Made by a program: the position numbers and the translations under genes. The notes beneath the pieces were generated by a model. The model saw only the letters and a program-made list of their open reading frames with translations, was not told the DNA's origin and did not search any database. This document shows positions 36,201 through 47,103 of a stretch of 64,000 nt of DNA, piece by piece (within the stretch, counting starts at the first letter, position 1; each line of letters begins with the position of its first letter). This stretch comes from Apostichopus japonicus (lineage: Eukaryota > Echinodermata > Holothuroidea > Aspidochirotida > Stichopodidae): contig NC_092575.1 of NCBI RefSeq assembly GCF_037975245.1, positions 9,700,001 through 9,764,000 of the forward strand, read 5' to 3'.

Positions 36201-39200
36201 CAAATCTCAGTTGAGGTCACCAGAGGTTAAACTCTGAAAACCCTTCTTCATGATATCTAACGATGGGAATCGTGGATACTTCTCATATTTGGATGCATCA
36301 CATTGACTACAAGATCCCTATTGTTTTTGGTGGAGTGGTGTAAAGCCACGTACAGTAGACTGACCCGTGTTTACTGTACCATGCCATAGTGTAATTATAC
36401 ATCAAAATAGTGGTTCGGGCCATTTATATTGTAACAGCTAGTTCTCGTTAACAAGCAAAAGTCTAGTGCAAGGAAGTCATCAAAACCTCGGGCGTTTCGT
36501 ATTCGTATAAATGAAAGCTAACCTCGCCTGGGTCGGCAATGAGACACAGTAACTTCTTTGACTATATCCTGTTCAGCTTTCAAACAATCGGTTAAAGGCG
36601 AAGATATGTTTACCAAGAGGTTGGTTACAGTTGGGTATAGGTAAACCTTCCATATTTATTCAACTTGTTTTACCCCGAGGCTTTTAGAATTTGGAACAAA
36701 AAGTTTGCGATCGTACAATGAAAATTGACCCACATTAGTCTATGGATATGTGTACAGCTGAAAATATTTCGGTATGTACAGTATACTGTACGGACATCGA
36801 CTAGAAACAAATTAAGTTAAAACAGGAGCGGGGAGGCGGTACATGGGCGCGGAGGCGGCATGTGGGAGGTGGAGGAGGAGGAGGAGATTAAACGATCAAA
36901 AAGGCAAACCTTCAAAGCGCCCAGAGCGCTTCCACGAATGATCGGTAAGTCATCTCCTGGGAATTCGTAACATGAAAGAAGTTCCCGAACTTCTAGTTCC
37001 ACCAATTCCAATAACTCTTCGTCGTCAACCATGTCACACTTGTTCAAGAAAACAATTATTTGACGAACATTCATCTGTAAAAAGGAAACCAAAAGAAGAG
37101 AGCAAAAACGGTTTAATGGCTGACTAAGCCAAAATGGTTCCAAATCAAAATTCTATTTTGTTGTTTGGGGTTTCTTTCTCGTCACCATCAGCAGTGACGT
37201 CACAACATTAAATGGGCCCCGGTATTTACTGTTTTCTTTTATAACATCAGCATGAAGATAAATATATAATATTTTTTGGTTTTGGCAATGCAATGTCCTT
37301 GCTTCTAAGTTTGGACACGTATTTATATTGGAGGGATATCGCTTTTCTAAACATCGTGTCCTCACCGACAGGATATACGACATTAGATGGTGACTACTTC
37401 ACACAGCCCTAACAATAAATTATTTTGTTGGCAGTTGCAATGTGTGTAAAAGTTGTGTGTTGAAAGGGGAGGGGGGGGGGGACATAGACCCGGAACGATG
37501 AATTATTTTCGAACAGCTGTCCTATGCAATCTCCACTGCACGGCAAAGCTTGCAGTAGCATGCATTATAAACACGGGCACATATACCTTTATCATGTAAT
37601 AATGTGTAATATATTTATTTACTCTCTTATGCTGATTTAGGTCTCTTGGATCAGCCCTTGATATATCAACGAATGGCATTGAAACTTTGGATATGTCAAC
37701 ACTATAGACAATGATTTCAGGCGGGACTCAGGGGCGTAGGGAAGGTTTTTTGTTGGGGGGGTGTGGAGAATTTGATTTGCCGACGGATCTGGAAGTGGTG
37801 ACTGAAATGGGGGAGGGGTCTAAGGGGAGGGGGTCTCCCTCTCCCCTTTGGAAAATTTTTAGTTTTGAAACGTCCTTAGATGCAATCTGGTGCATATTTT
37901 AAGTCAAATTTGATTTGCCGACAGATCTGGAAGTGGTGACTGAAATGGGGGAGGGGTCTAAGGGTAGGGGGTTCCCCCTCCCCTTTGGAAAATTTTTAGT
38001 TTTGAAACGTCCTTAGATGCAATCTGGTGCATATTTTAAGTCAAATTTGATTTGCCGACGGATCTGGAAGTGGTGACTGAAATGGGGGGGGTCTAAGGGT
38101 AGGGGGTCTACCCCTCCCATTTGGAAAATTTTTAGTTTTGAAACGTCCTTAGATGCAATCTGGTGCATATTTTAAGTCAAATTTGATTTGCCGACGGATC
38201 TGGAAGTGGTGACTGAAATGGGGGAGGGGTCTAAGGGTAGGGGGTCTACCCCTCCCATTTGGAAAATTTTTAGTTTTGAAACGTCCTTAGATGCAATCTG
38301 GTGCATATTTAAGTCAAATTTGGCACGGAAGAAGCTCCCGTTCTCCTTGTCTCTATTCAGCTTTCCTTCTTTCTTCCCCTTCCGCTCTCTTCCCCTTTTC
38401 TCCTTTTGCCGACAGACCCGAAATTTGCCGACAGCGACCAAATTATTGGGGGGGTGTGACACCCCCCCCCACACCCTCCCCCCCCCGCTCGCTACGCCCC
38501 TGCCGGGACTGATTGCACATGTAGTTTGTTCTTTGTAGCCTGGAATAGAACCCACAGTGCTGTTACGTGTTGATAATAGGTACATACCAACTATATCAAA
38601 TCTCATGCTTGTCACGCTAGATGTTATAAGTTGTAGCACAATCCATTGCTGTGTGAACATCTCCCCCAAATAATCCGAGCTCTTTGAAATTTTGCACAAA
38701 TTAAGCAAAATATCATCGCACTCGGTTTGTGAGGGTCGTATTTTCGATATGCCTGCATTCGCAGCATCTAATAAATAAATTGTTAGCCTACATGTCAATG
38801 GATCGTATAAACCTACCTGTCTTGCGATGTGTACGTGTTCTCTTGTCTGAGGCATTGGACCATCAGGTGCTGATAATACCAAAATCGCAACATCCATCTG
38901 GGCCATTGCAGCAACGGAGGTCTGTAGGAGAGGTAAACAAATCAAACCTTCTGTTTGCGTTCTCAAACTTCGTACAACAAACGTGTCATGCGACTCATTT
39001 GTTCAAGTAGTAACACGAATGAATTATGCGTTTTCAGCCAAGTTATACAGTTATGGACATTGCCTAGATACAGTAATTGCCTAGCCACCCGCCCGGAACA
39101 GCACCCAATAACCCACGCACGCACTAAAACTTTCTATAATGGCAGACAGCACTAGATCTTCTTATATGTGATACAGTGTTGCCCCTAAATATGTTAGATA

Positions 39201-42200
39201 GTCAAATAATGGCGTGTCATGATCAGCTATCAACAAGCCCCCCTCTATATGAAATCCTTCATTCGTCTATTGACATTTCACAGAAGTTCCGCACATACCT
39301 TAACCAGTCGTAGGAAGTTCTGAATTCCCCCCCCCCCCCCCAGGTTCGAAACCCTGTGTACGTCACTGTTTTAAGCATTTTGGGCGGCCTATACCATTTA
39401 CCCTGCCCGTGCAGAAAGTGATTGACGCTACAAAGGTCAGTTTCGTATTAGTAGCATATCCCTGGTTTCGCCCAACCCTGCTGCGTTGAACCCCTTCTCC
39501 CTGTTCAGTACGTTTTACTGTTTACCTTCACGTAATCAGCATGGCCTGGGCAGTCAATATGTGCAACATGGAAACGACTTGTCTCATACTCAGTAAAGGA
39601 GTTATAAATGCTTATTCCTCTCTCTTTTTCCTCTTTCGCTCTTTCGAAGAACGTCGCTATGGGTTTTGGATCTGCCAAACCGTCCGCTGCAAGAACTAAA
39701 TAATTGTTTATTAATGAACTATTATAGCAACAATGAATGGGTTAAGTAACTAATACTTTCGATTCATTTCATTCGGATTCGTTGCGTATATACATATCTT
39801 TAACGATATGTTTTTGTACAAGACAAAACGAAATCATTTGCAAGCATGTACACACATTATGAAACAAAGCAGGAAATAATGTGATAATTGTTCCAGATAA
39901 ACACAGCAAACGGCCAAGTGAGGAAGGGAGAAGAAATGACCACCGTGAATAACTGCGTTAGAGCATCGAACGCTGTTTTTGTGTTGGCGGAAAGTACGGA
40001 GAGCCAAACGTTCCATAAATGTCGAAAAAGAAAGTGAAGTGTCCAAGTTAATATATAAATGTCCAAATCGATATCAACATGTTACAATTCGATATCAGCA
40101 TGTTACAATTCCATATGAACATGTCGAAATAAAATACAATATGCCATTGCGTCTATCAACATGTCAAATTCAACATCAGCATGTCGAAAACTTGTAACAG
40201 CATGCCATTACTACATTGGTCATGTCAACATGCTATATTTACGTCGTGCTATAATTTTGGCACTTCGGCGCGCGCCAACGTTTCGTATATGTCGAGATTT
40301 ATTTCAGTATGTCCAAAACTTGTGTCAGCATGGTGAGCGAAGAGTGGTGAAGTATTGCCATGACAACGTTGCACATGGTTCGTGTCGTTCACACGGTACT
40401 ACGGTTGAATATACTGTAGCGGAAAGCTACGACTTTTCCTTAGTGAGATACGTTTCGTTCCCTCAGGGGTTACATCTGTTGCGCTCCGTGGAGGTAACGA
40501 GAGATGTTTATCCGGAACAGGAACAGGAACTGATTACGTAATTTTGCTATATCGATGTATTCCCGTGACTGGCATAGGCAGGTACGGCGGTGGGTGTGTG
40601 AGTCGATCCCATTGGTCGCAACTCATCGTAGTTATATACAGGTAGTCCATGATTGGTCTAAGCCTTTTTTTTTTACAGTTTATGTACGGACGTGTGTATA
40701 CGGGGGTTCAAGGGCGTAGGAACCGGGGGGCTGGGGGGCGCCAGCCCCCCAGTGAAAAATATGGGGCGGGCGGAAGTATCGTTCCGCCCCCCCCCCCCCG
40801 CTCCGCAAGTCAGAAAACCCCTTTTTCATTTCCAAATGAGAAAAAAATCTCATTTGAAGCACCAAATTGCATCTAAGGCCAGGTGAAAATGCAAAATTCT
40901 TTACAAAATGGAGTGGGTGTTGAAGTGTGCTATATTGCACCAAATTGCATCTGAGGCCACCTGGAAATGCAAAAATATTCCAAAGGGGAGGGGGACACCC
41001 CCTCCCCTTAGACCCCTCTCCCAGGCCGGCCATCAGTCTTCAGCCCCCCCCCCCACTCAAAAGTACCTTCCAACGCCACTGCGGGGGGTATTTTAATGAA
41101 GGGTTCTTTCGTAAATGAGTGAGTCAGAGAGTCGGAGAGTCGGTCGAGTGCAAGACGAGGAACTTTCCTTCCGGCGGCTCGTGGTAAAGCCTTTGATATT
41201 TGCCTAAGTCCAAACAAATGTGTTTAGGCATTTTGGAGTGCCCGACATCTGCGCTGCCCGAGTCCAGCGGATTGCCCGACACCTGCGCTGCCCGAGTCCA
41301 GCGGATTGCCCGACACCTGCCCTGCCCGAGTCAAGCGGAATGCCCGAAGCCTGTGCTGCCCGACACCGGTGGATTGCCGACGTTTAGATTGCCCGACCCT
41401 TGCGCAGCCCCAGTGTTATGCCTGCGTATCCTTGGGTTGTGCCCGACCCCAGTACGTTATATTGGGCAAATGTTAATATTGTGTATTATACGGTGTAGAT
41501 GTAGAACGAGATGAGAAATTATACTTTTATTTAACATACAACTCTGGTGTCTGCCTCCTGATTTAGAGTTAATCTGTACCCGTCCCCCATCTACCTCCCC
41601 TACCCTCCTCCAGTTGGTTTCGAGACAGGTTTTTCACTACCAGACGTTGGCGGCGTTACAATACGTTTTAAACTGCTGCAGTAGGTGGAAAATATACCAT
41701 TGAGAATATCTTCAAGCCCTTATTCGTATTAGTCGCGCCAAAGCTTTGTCCAAACAAAGCAGTTCATTTAATGTAATCATTCATAATGAATGTTTTGCAA
41801 GAAACTTTTTCTTCCATACAGCGTTTGGTTGGAGAAATAAACCAATGCGTCAGAGAAAACCAGCTTTCGATAGCACCACGCCTCCGAACTCGTCTAGAGG
41901 CAACGTTTGACAGTAACAGTAACATGGTAATAAATTGAAAGTTTGTAAGAATATTCTTGGGGAAATTTCACTAGGCCCCTTTCTCCCTTTGATCCAGTCC
42001 GTGCTCTGTCTTTGGGATTTACTTCAACTAAGTTCTACTTGTATTTAGCCTATGCTAAGTTAGGCAATGCCTAGACTAAGGCTAAAGTTAGGGTATACAT
42101 ACTTTTATTTCTAACGTTGCCTCTAGACGAGTTCGGAGGCGTGGTGCTATCCCCATAGTACCGTGTGAACGACACGAACCATGTGCAACGTTGTCATGGC

Positions 42201-45166
42201 AATACTTCACTACTCTTCGCTCACCATGCTGACACAAGTTTTGGACATACTGAAATAAATCTCGACATATACGAAACGTTGGCGCGCGCCGAAGTGCCAA
42301 AATTATAGCACGACGTAAATATAGCATGTTGACATGACCAATGTAGTAATGGCATGCTGTTACAAGTTTTCGACATGCTGATGTTGAATTTGACATGTTG
42401 ATAGACGCAATGGCATATTGTATTTTGTTTCGACATGTTCATATGGAATTGTAACATGCTGATATCGAATTGTAACATGTTGATATCGATTTGGACATAT
42501 ATATATTAACTTGGACACTTCACTTTCTTTTTCGACATTTATGGAACGTTTGGCTCTCCGTAGGAAAGAGCAAAGATAACGTTTGATCACAACATGCATT
42601 AAAAGCAGTCAGTGGTCTCAGAAAGAGCAAGTCCTCTGGTAGTGACAATTTCCATTGCCGTATTGCTGTTCTTTGATAAGCTTAGCAGAATCTTAAATGT
42701 CGTGTTATAGGACGGGTAAATTATCGACTGAATCAAAATCATATACTTGTATCTATGGCAATAATAATTATATTCTTCTGTAGTGATTACAAAAAGTCTT
42801 TACGCTGTTCTTTTACAGAAATTGATTTCAACACTGTTTAGAAGGCTGAAAGATGTGGTTTAGAATAAAGTATTAGAAAGGTAAAGAAATAAGGGGTTAA
42901 TCAACGGTCTAGCGTGCGTTACTCACAGGATTAATGCACGATCGGGGGATAATGCAAGCGATGCACGAGGGCGGAGCCCGAGTGCATCCAGCGATAGCAT
43001 TAACACCCGGAGTGTTCATTCATACACTACCATTTGTGTGGGGGAAAAATCATAAAACAAAACATTTTTGGTTACATATAACCAAAGATTTATTAAAGTG
43101 ATGCCCCGTAATTTAACCGTGCGTTACTCACAGGATTAACCACGGTCAGCTGACCTGAATGGACCAATAGGATTTAGGAATCTTTACTAAGTATGAATGA
43201 ACGCTCCTTTACGGGTTAAGTGAGGTGATGCTCATCATTTAACAACTGTCTGAATGTAAACATATATCATTTTTATGTTACGGCAAGGATAGGCTATAAA
43301 GAGTACTTGTTACCCAAATTATGGATGCAAGCCTAGTTAAGGCATCAATCAATGCATTCGTTTCAAGCAAACAACAAAGTTACTAACAAGTTAGGGAAAT
43401 TATTATTTGCTTTCGTGTTAGGTGTCCAAGCTTAGACATACTGCACGAGCTGAGGTTGTCACTTTGTCCAATGCGTGATGTCATAGTGAAGTCTACTAAA
43501 GATAATTCCCACTGTAAGTTACTTTCATCTTTTCCTTTTCGTAGTTCACAGCGTATAACATAAAACTATAAACACGTATACCACTGTCATGATGTTCCCT
43601 CCTGGAACATGGGGTTGAAAACCGACCTTTCCCCGCAAAATAAATAGAGAGACATGGTATTAAGAGTAATGTTACATCTCTATAGTTTATTAACCGTCTC
43701 TACGTCTGGTAAAATTTACTTTAGAAACCCTAAAAGAAAATACGAACATATTAAACATTTACAAGTGTGAAGCTCGTAGCTTGACAGAATGGCGTAGGCG
43801 TAGGGGTGTGGTGTGTGGGAAACAATTAAAAAGCTTAGCCTTATATTGATTGATTTTACATATGGTTAATTAACAGCCAAAGATATGATATGCGTATACT
43901 GTCTGAAAGTTACAGTATCGTGGCGGGCATAGTTTTTATGGTAAGTGTCTACAGGGGGCAACAGTTACTGTTACACCGGTGGCGGGTTTTGCGGACCGTC
44001 TCATGGGCGCAGATCAGTCTTGGATAATGGTGGGGACGCGTATCTGTTCTCTGATACTATCTAAGCGGAGCGCGACCATTGGTCGCGCGTAGCGTACAAG
44101 ATTTTTTTTTTGGGCAAATATATCTCCCATGATCGCCGGAAATAACACTTCCCAGACCCAATAATGCTCCAAAACCTCCTTAAATTTGAGATCTCATGGC
44201 TTAGAAATTTAAGTTGGGGGAAGCACATGGGCGTCTACAGAAAAAAAAAATCAGGGGACAAATAATCCATGTAGACTTTTGTATACGATGGGTCTGGGTC
44301 CTCTTCCAGAAAACAATTACAGACTGCCGCAAATGCGATTTCCTTCCAAAATTTAACAACTGTGGATAAATGTAATAAAGTGAGAACTGCTGCATGTCAT
44401 ATGCACAATGCTGGATCAAATTGCGCCAAACTGCGCCAGGGAAATTTGCAATGCAGCGTTTGGTCAAGACAAATTGATGGGGACACGGTATATCATGTCC
44501 CCACCACTGAAAAAGTTGTAAAGAAAATAAGTAAAAACTACTCTCGGTGAAAGTCTGTGCCGCTTTTTGGTGATATTTAGTAACAAATTGTGACATGGTT
44601 AGACATGCGCATAGCGAGGCATTTGCCAAGGGAGGGAGGGCGAAGCATGCAGACAAACTTTCTAAGCGTGACGCCACTATGAGATGGCGCGAAGCGTAAA
44701 AGAAAATTTTGGTCGAAAATATCTCCCAGATCGCTGGAAATGGCACTTCCCAGGCGTTGTAAGTTGCATCTAAGCATTTTCTATTTTGAAATTACTAGCG
44801 ATATCATAAAAAAATATGCTCTTATAGCCACAAAAAAACTATGCCACCAAATATTGGGGGGGGGGGGATATTAGATACTATATCCCCCACCTAAAATATT
44901 GGGGGGACATGTCCCCCCGCCCCCCCCCCCCCCCATGATCGCCGCCCATGGGCGGGCATATGAATTCATATGCCAACATCATTGACGGTCATTTAGAATG
45001 ACAATTACCTGCGTTTGCACTTTTTGTAGACTGCTTGAAAAGAAATCAGTGAACGGATCTTACCTCTTGTAATGGCAGCAGACAATGTAGTTTTCCCATG
45101 ATCGACGTGTCCAATCACACCCACATTCAAATGCGGTTTACTCCGTACAAATGTTTTCTTAGACAT
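30272..45166 (-). CDS. Elongation factor Tu, bacterial-type, nine coding exons, no presequence
   Basis: Seen: exons (minus) 45064-45166, 39526-39695, 38817-38921, 36910-37074, 34191-34314, 33768-33872, 33145-33293, 31091-31226 and 30272-30396. All have GT-AG introns and consistent phases, and total 393 codons plus TAG, close to E. coli EF-Tu (394). G1 is GHVDHGKT, switch I RGISI (Ser for the usual Thr), G3 DCPGH with the catalytic His, G4 NKCD, G5 GSAL. Domains 2-3 follow ([27 protein letters not shown]). The protein starts [12 protein letters not shown], exactly the bacterial start, and a TAA lies in frame 18 bases upstream of the ATG. Known: EF-Tu is the GTPase that brings aminoacyl-tRNA to bacterial and organellar ribosomes. 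Animal mitochondrial TUFM has a presequence and reads differently at several of these motifs. Inferred: a bacterial-like paralogue, possibly from transfer, with unknown location and role. Confidence 0.9.
31390..32900 (+). repeat. Degenerate tandem array (about 145-bp unit) rich in TGACCT half-sites
   Basis: About eight diverged units, each running roughly GAGATATCGTGTTTACAAGG, TTTTCA..TTTGACC, TGGTGACC, TGACCTTTGACCTCC, then an AT-rich tail. It lies in the intron between the EF-Tu exons 33145-33293 and 31091-31226. One unit has a perfect TGACCTTTGACCT (31958-31970), a DR1 arrangement. Related copies: 24840-25250, 29380-29970, 33460-33620, 34480-34750 and 36090-36340 (both reversed), 45550-45895 plus 52919-53900 (split by the LTR element), and 63180-63550. 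Confidence 0.7.
34767..35127. mobile_element. Non-autonomous hAT element, 361 bp, perfect 8-bp target duplication
   Basis: Left end CAAGGGCGTAGGAACC, right end complement CAGCGGCGTAGGAAGG, flanked by identical TCTCCAAC at 34759-34766 and 35128-35135. The interior has a GGGGG/CCCCC stem near the left end and two AAATTGCAT(C/T)T repeats. Same family as 40709-41081. It lies in an EF-Tu intron. Confidence 0.9.
35380..35463. repeat. AT-rich inverted repeat
   Basis: GGTATTAATTATATTTAAAACC at 35380 is mirrored by GGTATTAAATATAATTAATAC near 35442, with about 40 bases between. It may be a small MITE or fold-back. It lies in an EF-Tu intron. Confidence 0.5.
37729..38502. mobile_element. hAT-like element, 774 bp, with four internal tandem units
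   Basis: Ends CAGGGGCGTAG (left) and the complement of CAGGGGCGTAGCG (right). Flanks GCGGGACT (37721-37728) and CCGGGACT (38503-38510) match at 7 of 8. Most of the interior (37771-38322) is four tandem units of 136-138 bp starting TTTGATTTGCCGAC, followed by TC-rich and C-rich stretches. Non-coding. It lies in the EF-Tu intron between the exons at 36910 and 38817. Confidence 0.85.
39995..42562. mobile_element. Fold-back element, 2.57 kb, 406-bp inverted arms
   Basis: Left arm 39995-40400 and right arm 42157-42562 are inverted copies about 99 percent alike (I noticed three changes). They start TACGGAGAGCCAAACG and consist largely of short words such as AACATGTCGAAAT and CATGTTACAATTC. Both outer flanks read GGAAAG (39989-39994, 42563-42568), a probable 6-bp target duplication. 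The 1.76-kb centre holds a hAT element (40709-41081) and a perfect 39-bp inverted pair (41869-41907 and 42113-42151). Open frames in the arms are by-products of the repeats. It lies in the first EF-Tu coding intron. Confidence 0.8.
40709..41081. mobile_element. Non-autonomous hAT element, 373 bp, nested in the fold-back element
   Basis: Close copy of 34767-35127. Ends CAAGGGCGTAGGAACC and the complement of CAGTGGCGTTGGAAGG. Flanks CGGGGGTT (40701-40708) and CGGGGGGT (41082-41089) match at 7 of 8. It inserted into the centre of the 2.57-kb fold-back element. Confidence 0.85.
42914..43155. repeat. Palindrome-containing repeat
   Basis: GTGCGTTACTCACAGGATTAA occurs at about 42915 and 43122. Between them, around 42960, lies GATGCACGAGGGC/GCCCGAGTGCATC, a GC-rich palindrome with a 3-base loop, itself flanked by AATGC/GCATT. 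No coding sequence. Likely an uncharacterised element edge. Confidence 0.45.
44005..44170 (-). repeat. Dispersed core-module copy
   Basis: Begins CATGGGCGCAGATCAG and contains the core module in reverse (CTATCTAAGCGGAGCGCGAC ... TCGCGCGTAGCGTACAAG ... GATCGCCGGAAATAACACTT). Part of a longer mosaic running to about 44950. Confidence 0.5.
44530..44950 (-). repeat. Core-module repeat with G/C-run terminus
   Basis: Same family as 28190-28460 and 60003-60235: GTGATATTTAGTAACAAATT, then the core (AAGCGTGACGCCACTATGAG ... TCGCTGGAAATGGCACTTCC), then G- and C-runs around GGGGGGACATGTCCCCCC and the end CATGATCGCCGCCCATG. Confidence 0.6.
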
Positions 45167-45221
45167 TGCCTTCCGAAATGGTTACTCCAGTTTTGTTCAA
45201 AGAGTTGCACACTTTACTTGT
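45167..45221 (-). other. 5' UTR exon part of the EF-Tu gene
   Basis: On the minus strand a T-run and TTTACAG acceptor precede 45221, then 55 bases lead to the ATG at 45166. The UTR has TAA in frame 18 bases before the ATG, which rules out an N-terminal extension spliced in through this acceptor. The upstream non-coding exon and promoter were not identified. Confidence 0.6.
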
Positions 45222-45298
45222 CTGTAAAAAAAAAAAATATGTCGATTATGATAGTATATAGGCGTGCAAATGACTTTCCCATCAAACCAGTTACAGCA

Positions 45299-45338
45299 TT
45301 GAACCAGGGAGTTGTTCCATAACAACTCCCTGGTTCAA
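45299..45338. repeat. Perfect 18-bp-stem hairpin, dispersed copy A
   Basis: TTGAACCAGGGAGTTGTT, a CCAT loop, then the exact complement AACAACTCCCTGGTTCAA. It lies upstream of the EF-Tu ATG, within the presumed 5' UTR intron. Related hairpins are at 56906 and 62803. Confidence 0.8.
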
Positions 45339-45895
45339 CCATCGATCGCTACCATTGACCTCGCTGCATTGTTTGTTGTTCGTTCAGTGATCGGTTGTAA
45401 GATTAACCTCAGCACGATACTTTTTAAGAACCAGAATGCAAAATGCATTGAGGTTTCGATGACTTCAATGCACTAGACTTCTGCTAGTTAGTATAACCAG
45501 AACTAGCTGTTACAATAACACTATGACATGCTAACACAGGTCAGTCTACTACTCTACTGTACGTGGTTATACACACCTCCATCAAAAACAATAGGGTTCT
45601 TGTACTCAATGTTATGAATCCGCATACCAAGTATTACAAAACCAAACCAAATCTCTAATAAATTCGCACATTAAGGTTGCAGAGGAGTCCACTTATAATG
45701 GACAATTTAGATTGGAATATGCCCACGAAACTTCAAAGAATCAACTTGAAAGAAGCTAATACTGGTCACTAGAGGTCAACCTGAGGTCAAAGGTCACCCA
45801 GATGCAGGTCGACTATTGTATTACAATAGCGTTACTCCCAACCTTGATGGACATTTGGTTCTCAAGTTATTGCAAAAATACTAGTTTTTGACCCC

Positions 45896-46876
45896 TGTCA
45901 CGAACGACTTTATTCATTGTACGTGTATTCAGTATATGCTGGTCAGGGTGATAAGTAGGTCACTCGTCGTGACTGACAACTTGTGCGTTTTTTCTGGAAG
46001 CTACGAGAAATGATGGCGCTATTCGGTATTAGCGAGTACAAATTCCCAGACCATACGGGAAGTTATTTTTAGCAGGTGACCGGATATCGTCGACCAATGA
46101 ACGTTGAACTATCAGTCGTATCTTCGAGACATGGATGATTCTCGATGTTTTTCCGTCAGGATTCCTGGAAAAGAACTTTCGGGAGATTAAACTTGGCTAT
46201 ATATAAGAAGAGATATTTTCGGTGAGGAGTTTAGTTCAGAGTTTTCCGATCTATTGTAAAAAGAAATTCATCTGAGATAAAAGATTAATCGAGGGGACGG
46301 ACGGAGGAACCGGTGGACTGTTTGTTTATTAGATTGGTGCGTCGTTTAACCGGGACAGGCGTGACTTCGGCAGAGTTTTTCGGAGTTCACCCAGGAGGAA
46401 GCCATCCTTGGGATACAAACGTTGAGTCGAATTGGACCAGCGGGGAACGGTTTTGCTCCTGACCAAGTCACGGGATACCAGCCTACGAGGGAGAATCCCG
46501 ACATCGTTGCTGGTGACGCAAGGAGGTCAGAACAGCTACGAAAGGAACCGAGAGCCGGCACGCGCCGCGTAAGATAAGTTAAGTAATCTTTTAAAAATTT
46601 AACGGCCGTATAATATTGTAAAATCTGTCTGTAATATTCCAAATTTCTAGTACCAATAATCCTTGTACAAATCAGTAGAGATCGTGTCATTGTAAATATA
46701 TCGTTTTGTTAACTTTCAGAAACATCTCAGTAGTCTTTTGGTCCTTTGAGTTTACTTCCCTGAATCTATCTAAAATTTTATTTTTATCGGCCTTGAAGGC
46801 CAAAGGAAAAACCCGGGGTCGCAACAGAGGGGGCGCTAGAAGGTGCCATTTTGTTTATCCCACGGAAGTTGTGACA
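45896..46876 (+). repeat. 5' LTR, 981 bp
   Basis: TG...CA-type ends (TGTCACGAAC ... GTTGTGACA). It contains a TATA-like CTATATATAAG near 46196, consistent with a pol II start in the LTR. Differences from the 3' LTR: a TT/CC change near 46192 and a G/A change near 46685. Confidence 0.95.
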
Positions 46877-46881
46877 ATTAA

Positions 46882-46898
46882 TGGGGGCCTATCCGGGA
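46882..46898 (+). other. Primer-binding site, tRNA-Pro-like
   Basis: TGGGGGCCTATCCGGGA starts 5 bases after the LTR end. It resembles the tRNA-Pro-complementary site TGGGGGCTCGTCCGGGA, with three differences. Confidence 0.6.
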
Positions 46899-47103
46899 AA
46901 TTGTTTAAAAGAGAGAAACAAAACGGGGAATTGTTTAAAAGATAGAAACAAACCGGGGAAGTGTTTAAAAAAATAGAAACAAAACGGGAAAAGTGTAAAA
47001 CACCAGAAAGGAGTATATCCCGAAGTGACTTACAAAACTGAGAAGTTTCTGAAACCATATATATTTGATATATTGTTATTGGTACATGTGTTTGCCTGAT
47101 TGA

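Noticed and set aside
38172-38966. 264-codon minus-strand open frame
   Set aside because: Only the first part is coding (EF-Tu exon 38817-38921); the rest is intron and hAT element read-through.
40161-42599. Pairs of matching open frames on opposite strands (126 and 102 codons)
   Set aside because: They are the two arms of the fold-back element read in opposite directions; no known domain.
46346-46690. 114-codon minus-strand frame in the LTR, repeated at 52388-52732
   Set aside because: Antisense to the LTR leader and present twice only because LTRs are duplicated; no known antisense LTR product fits.
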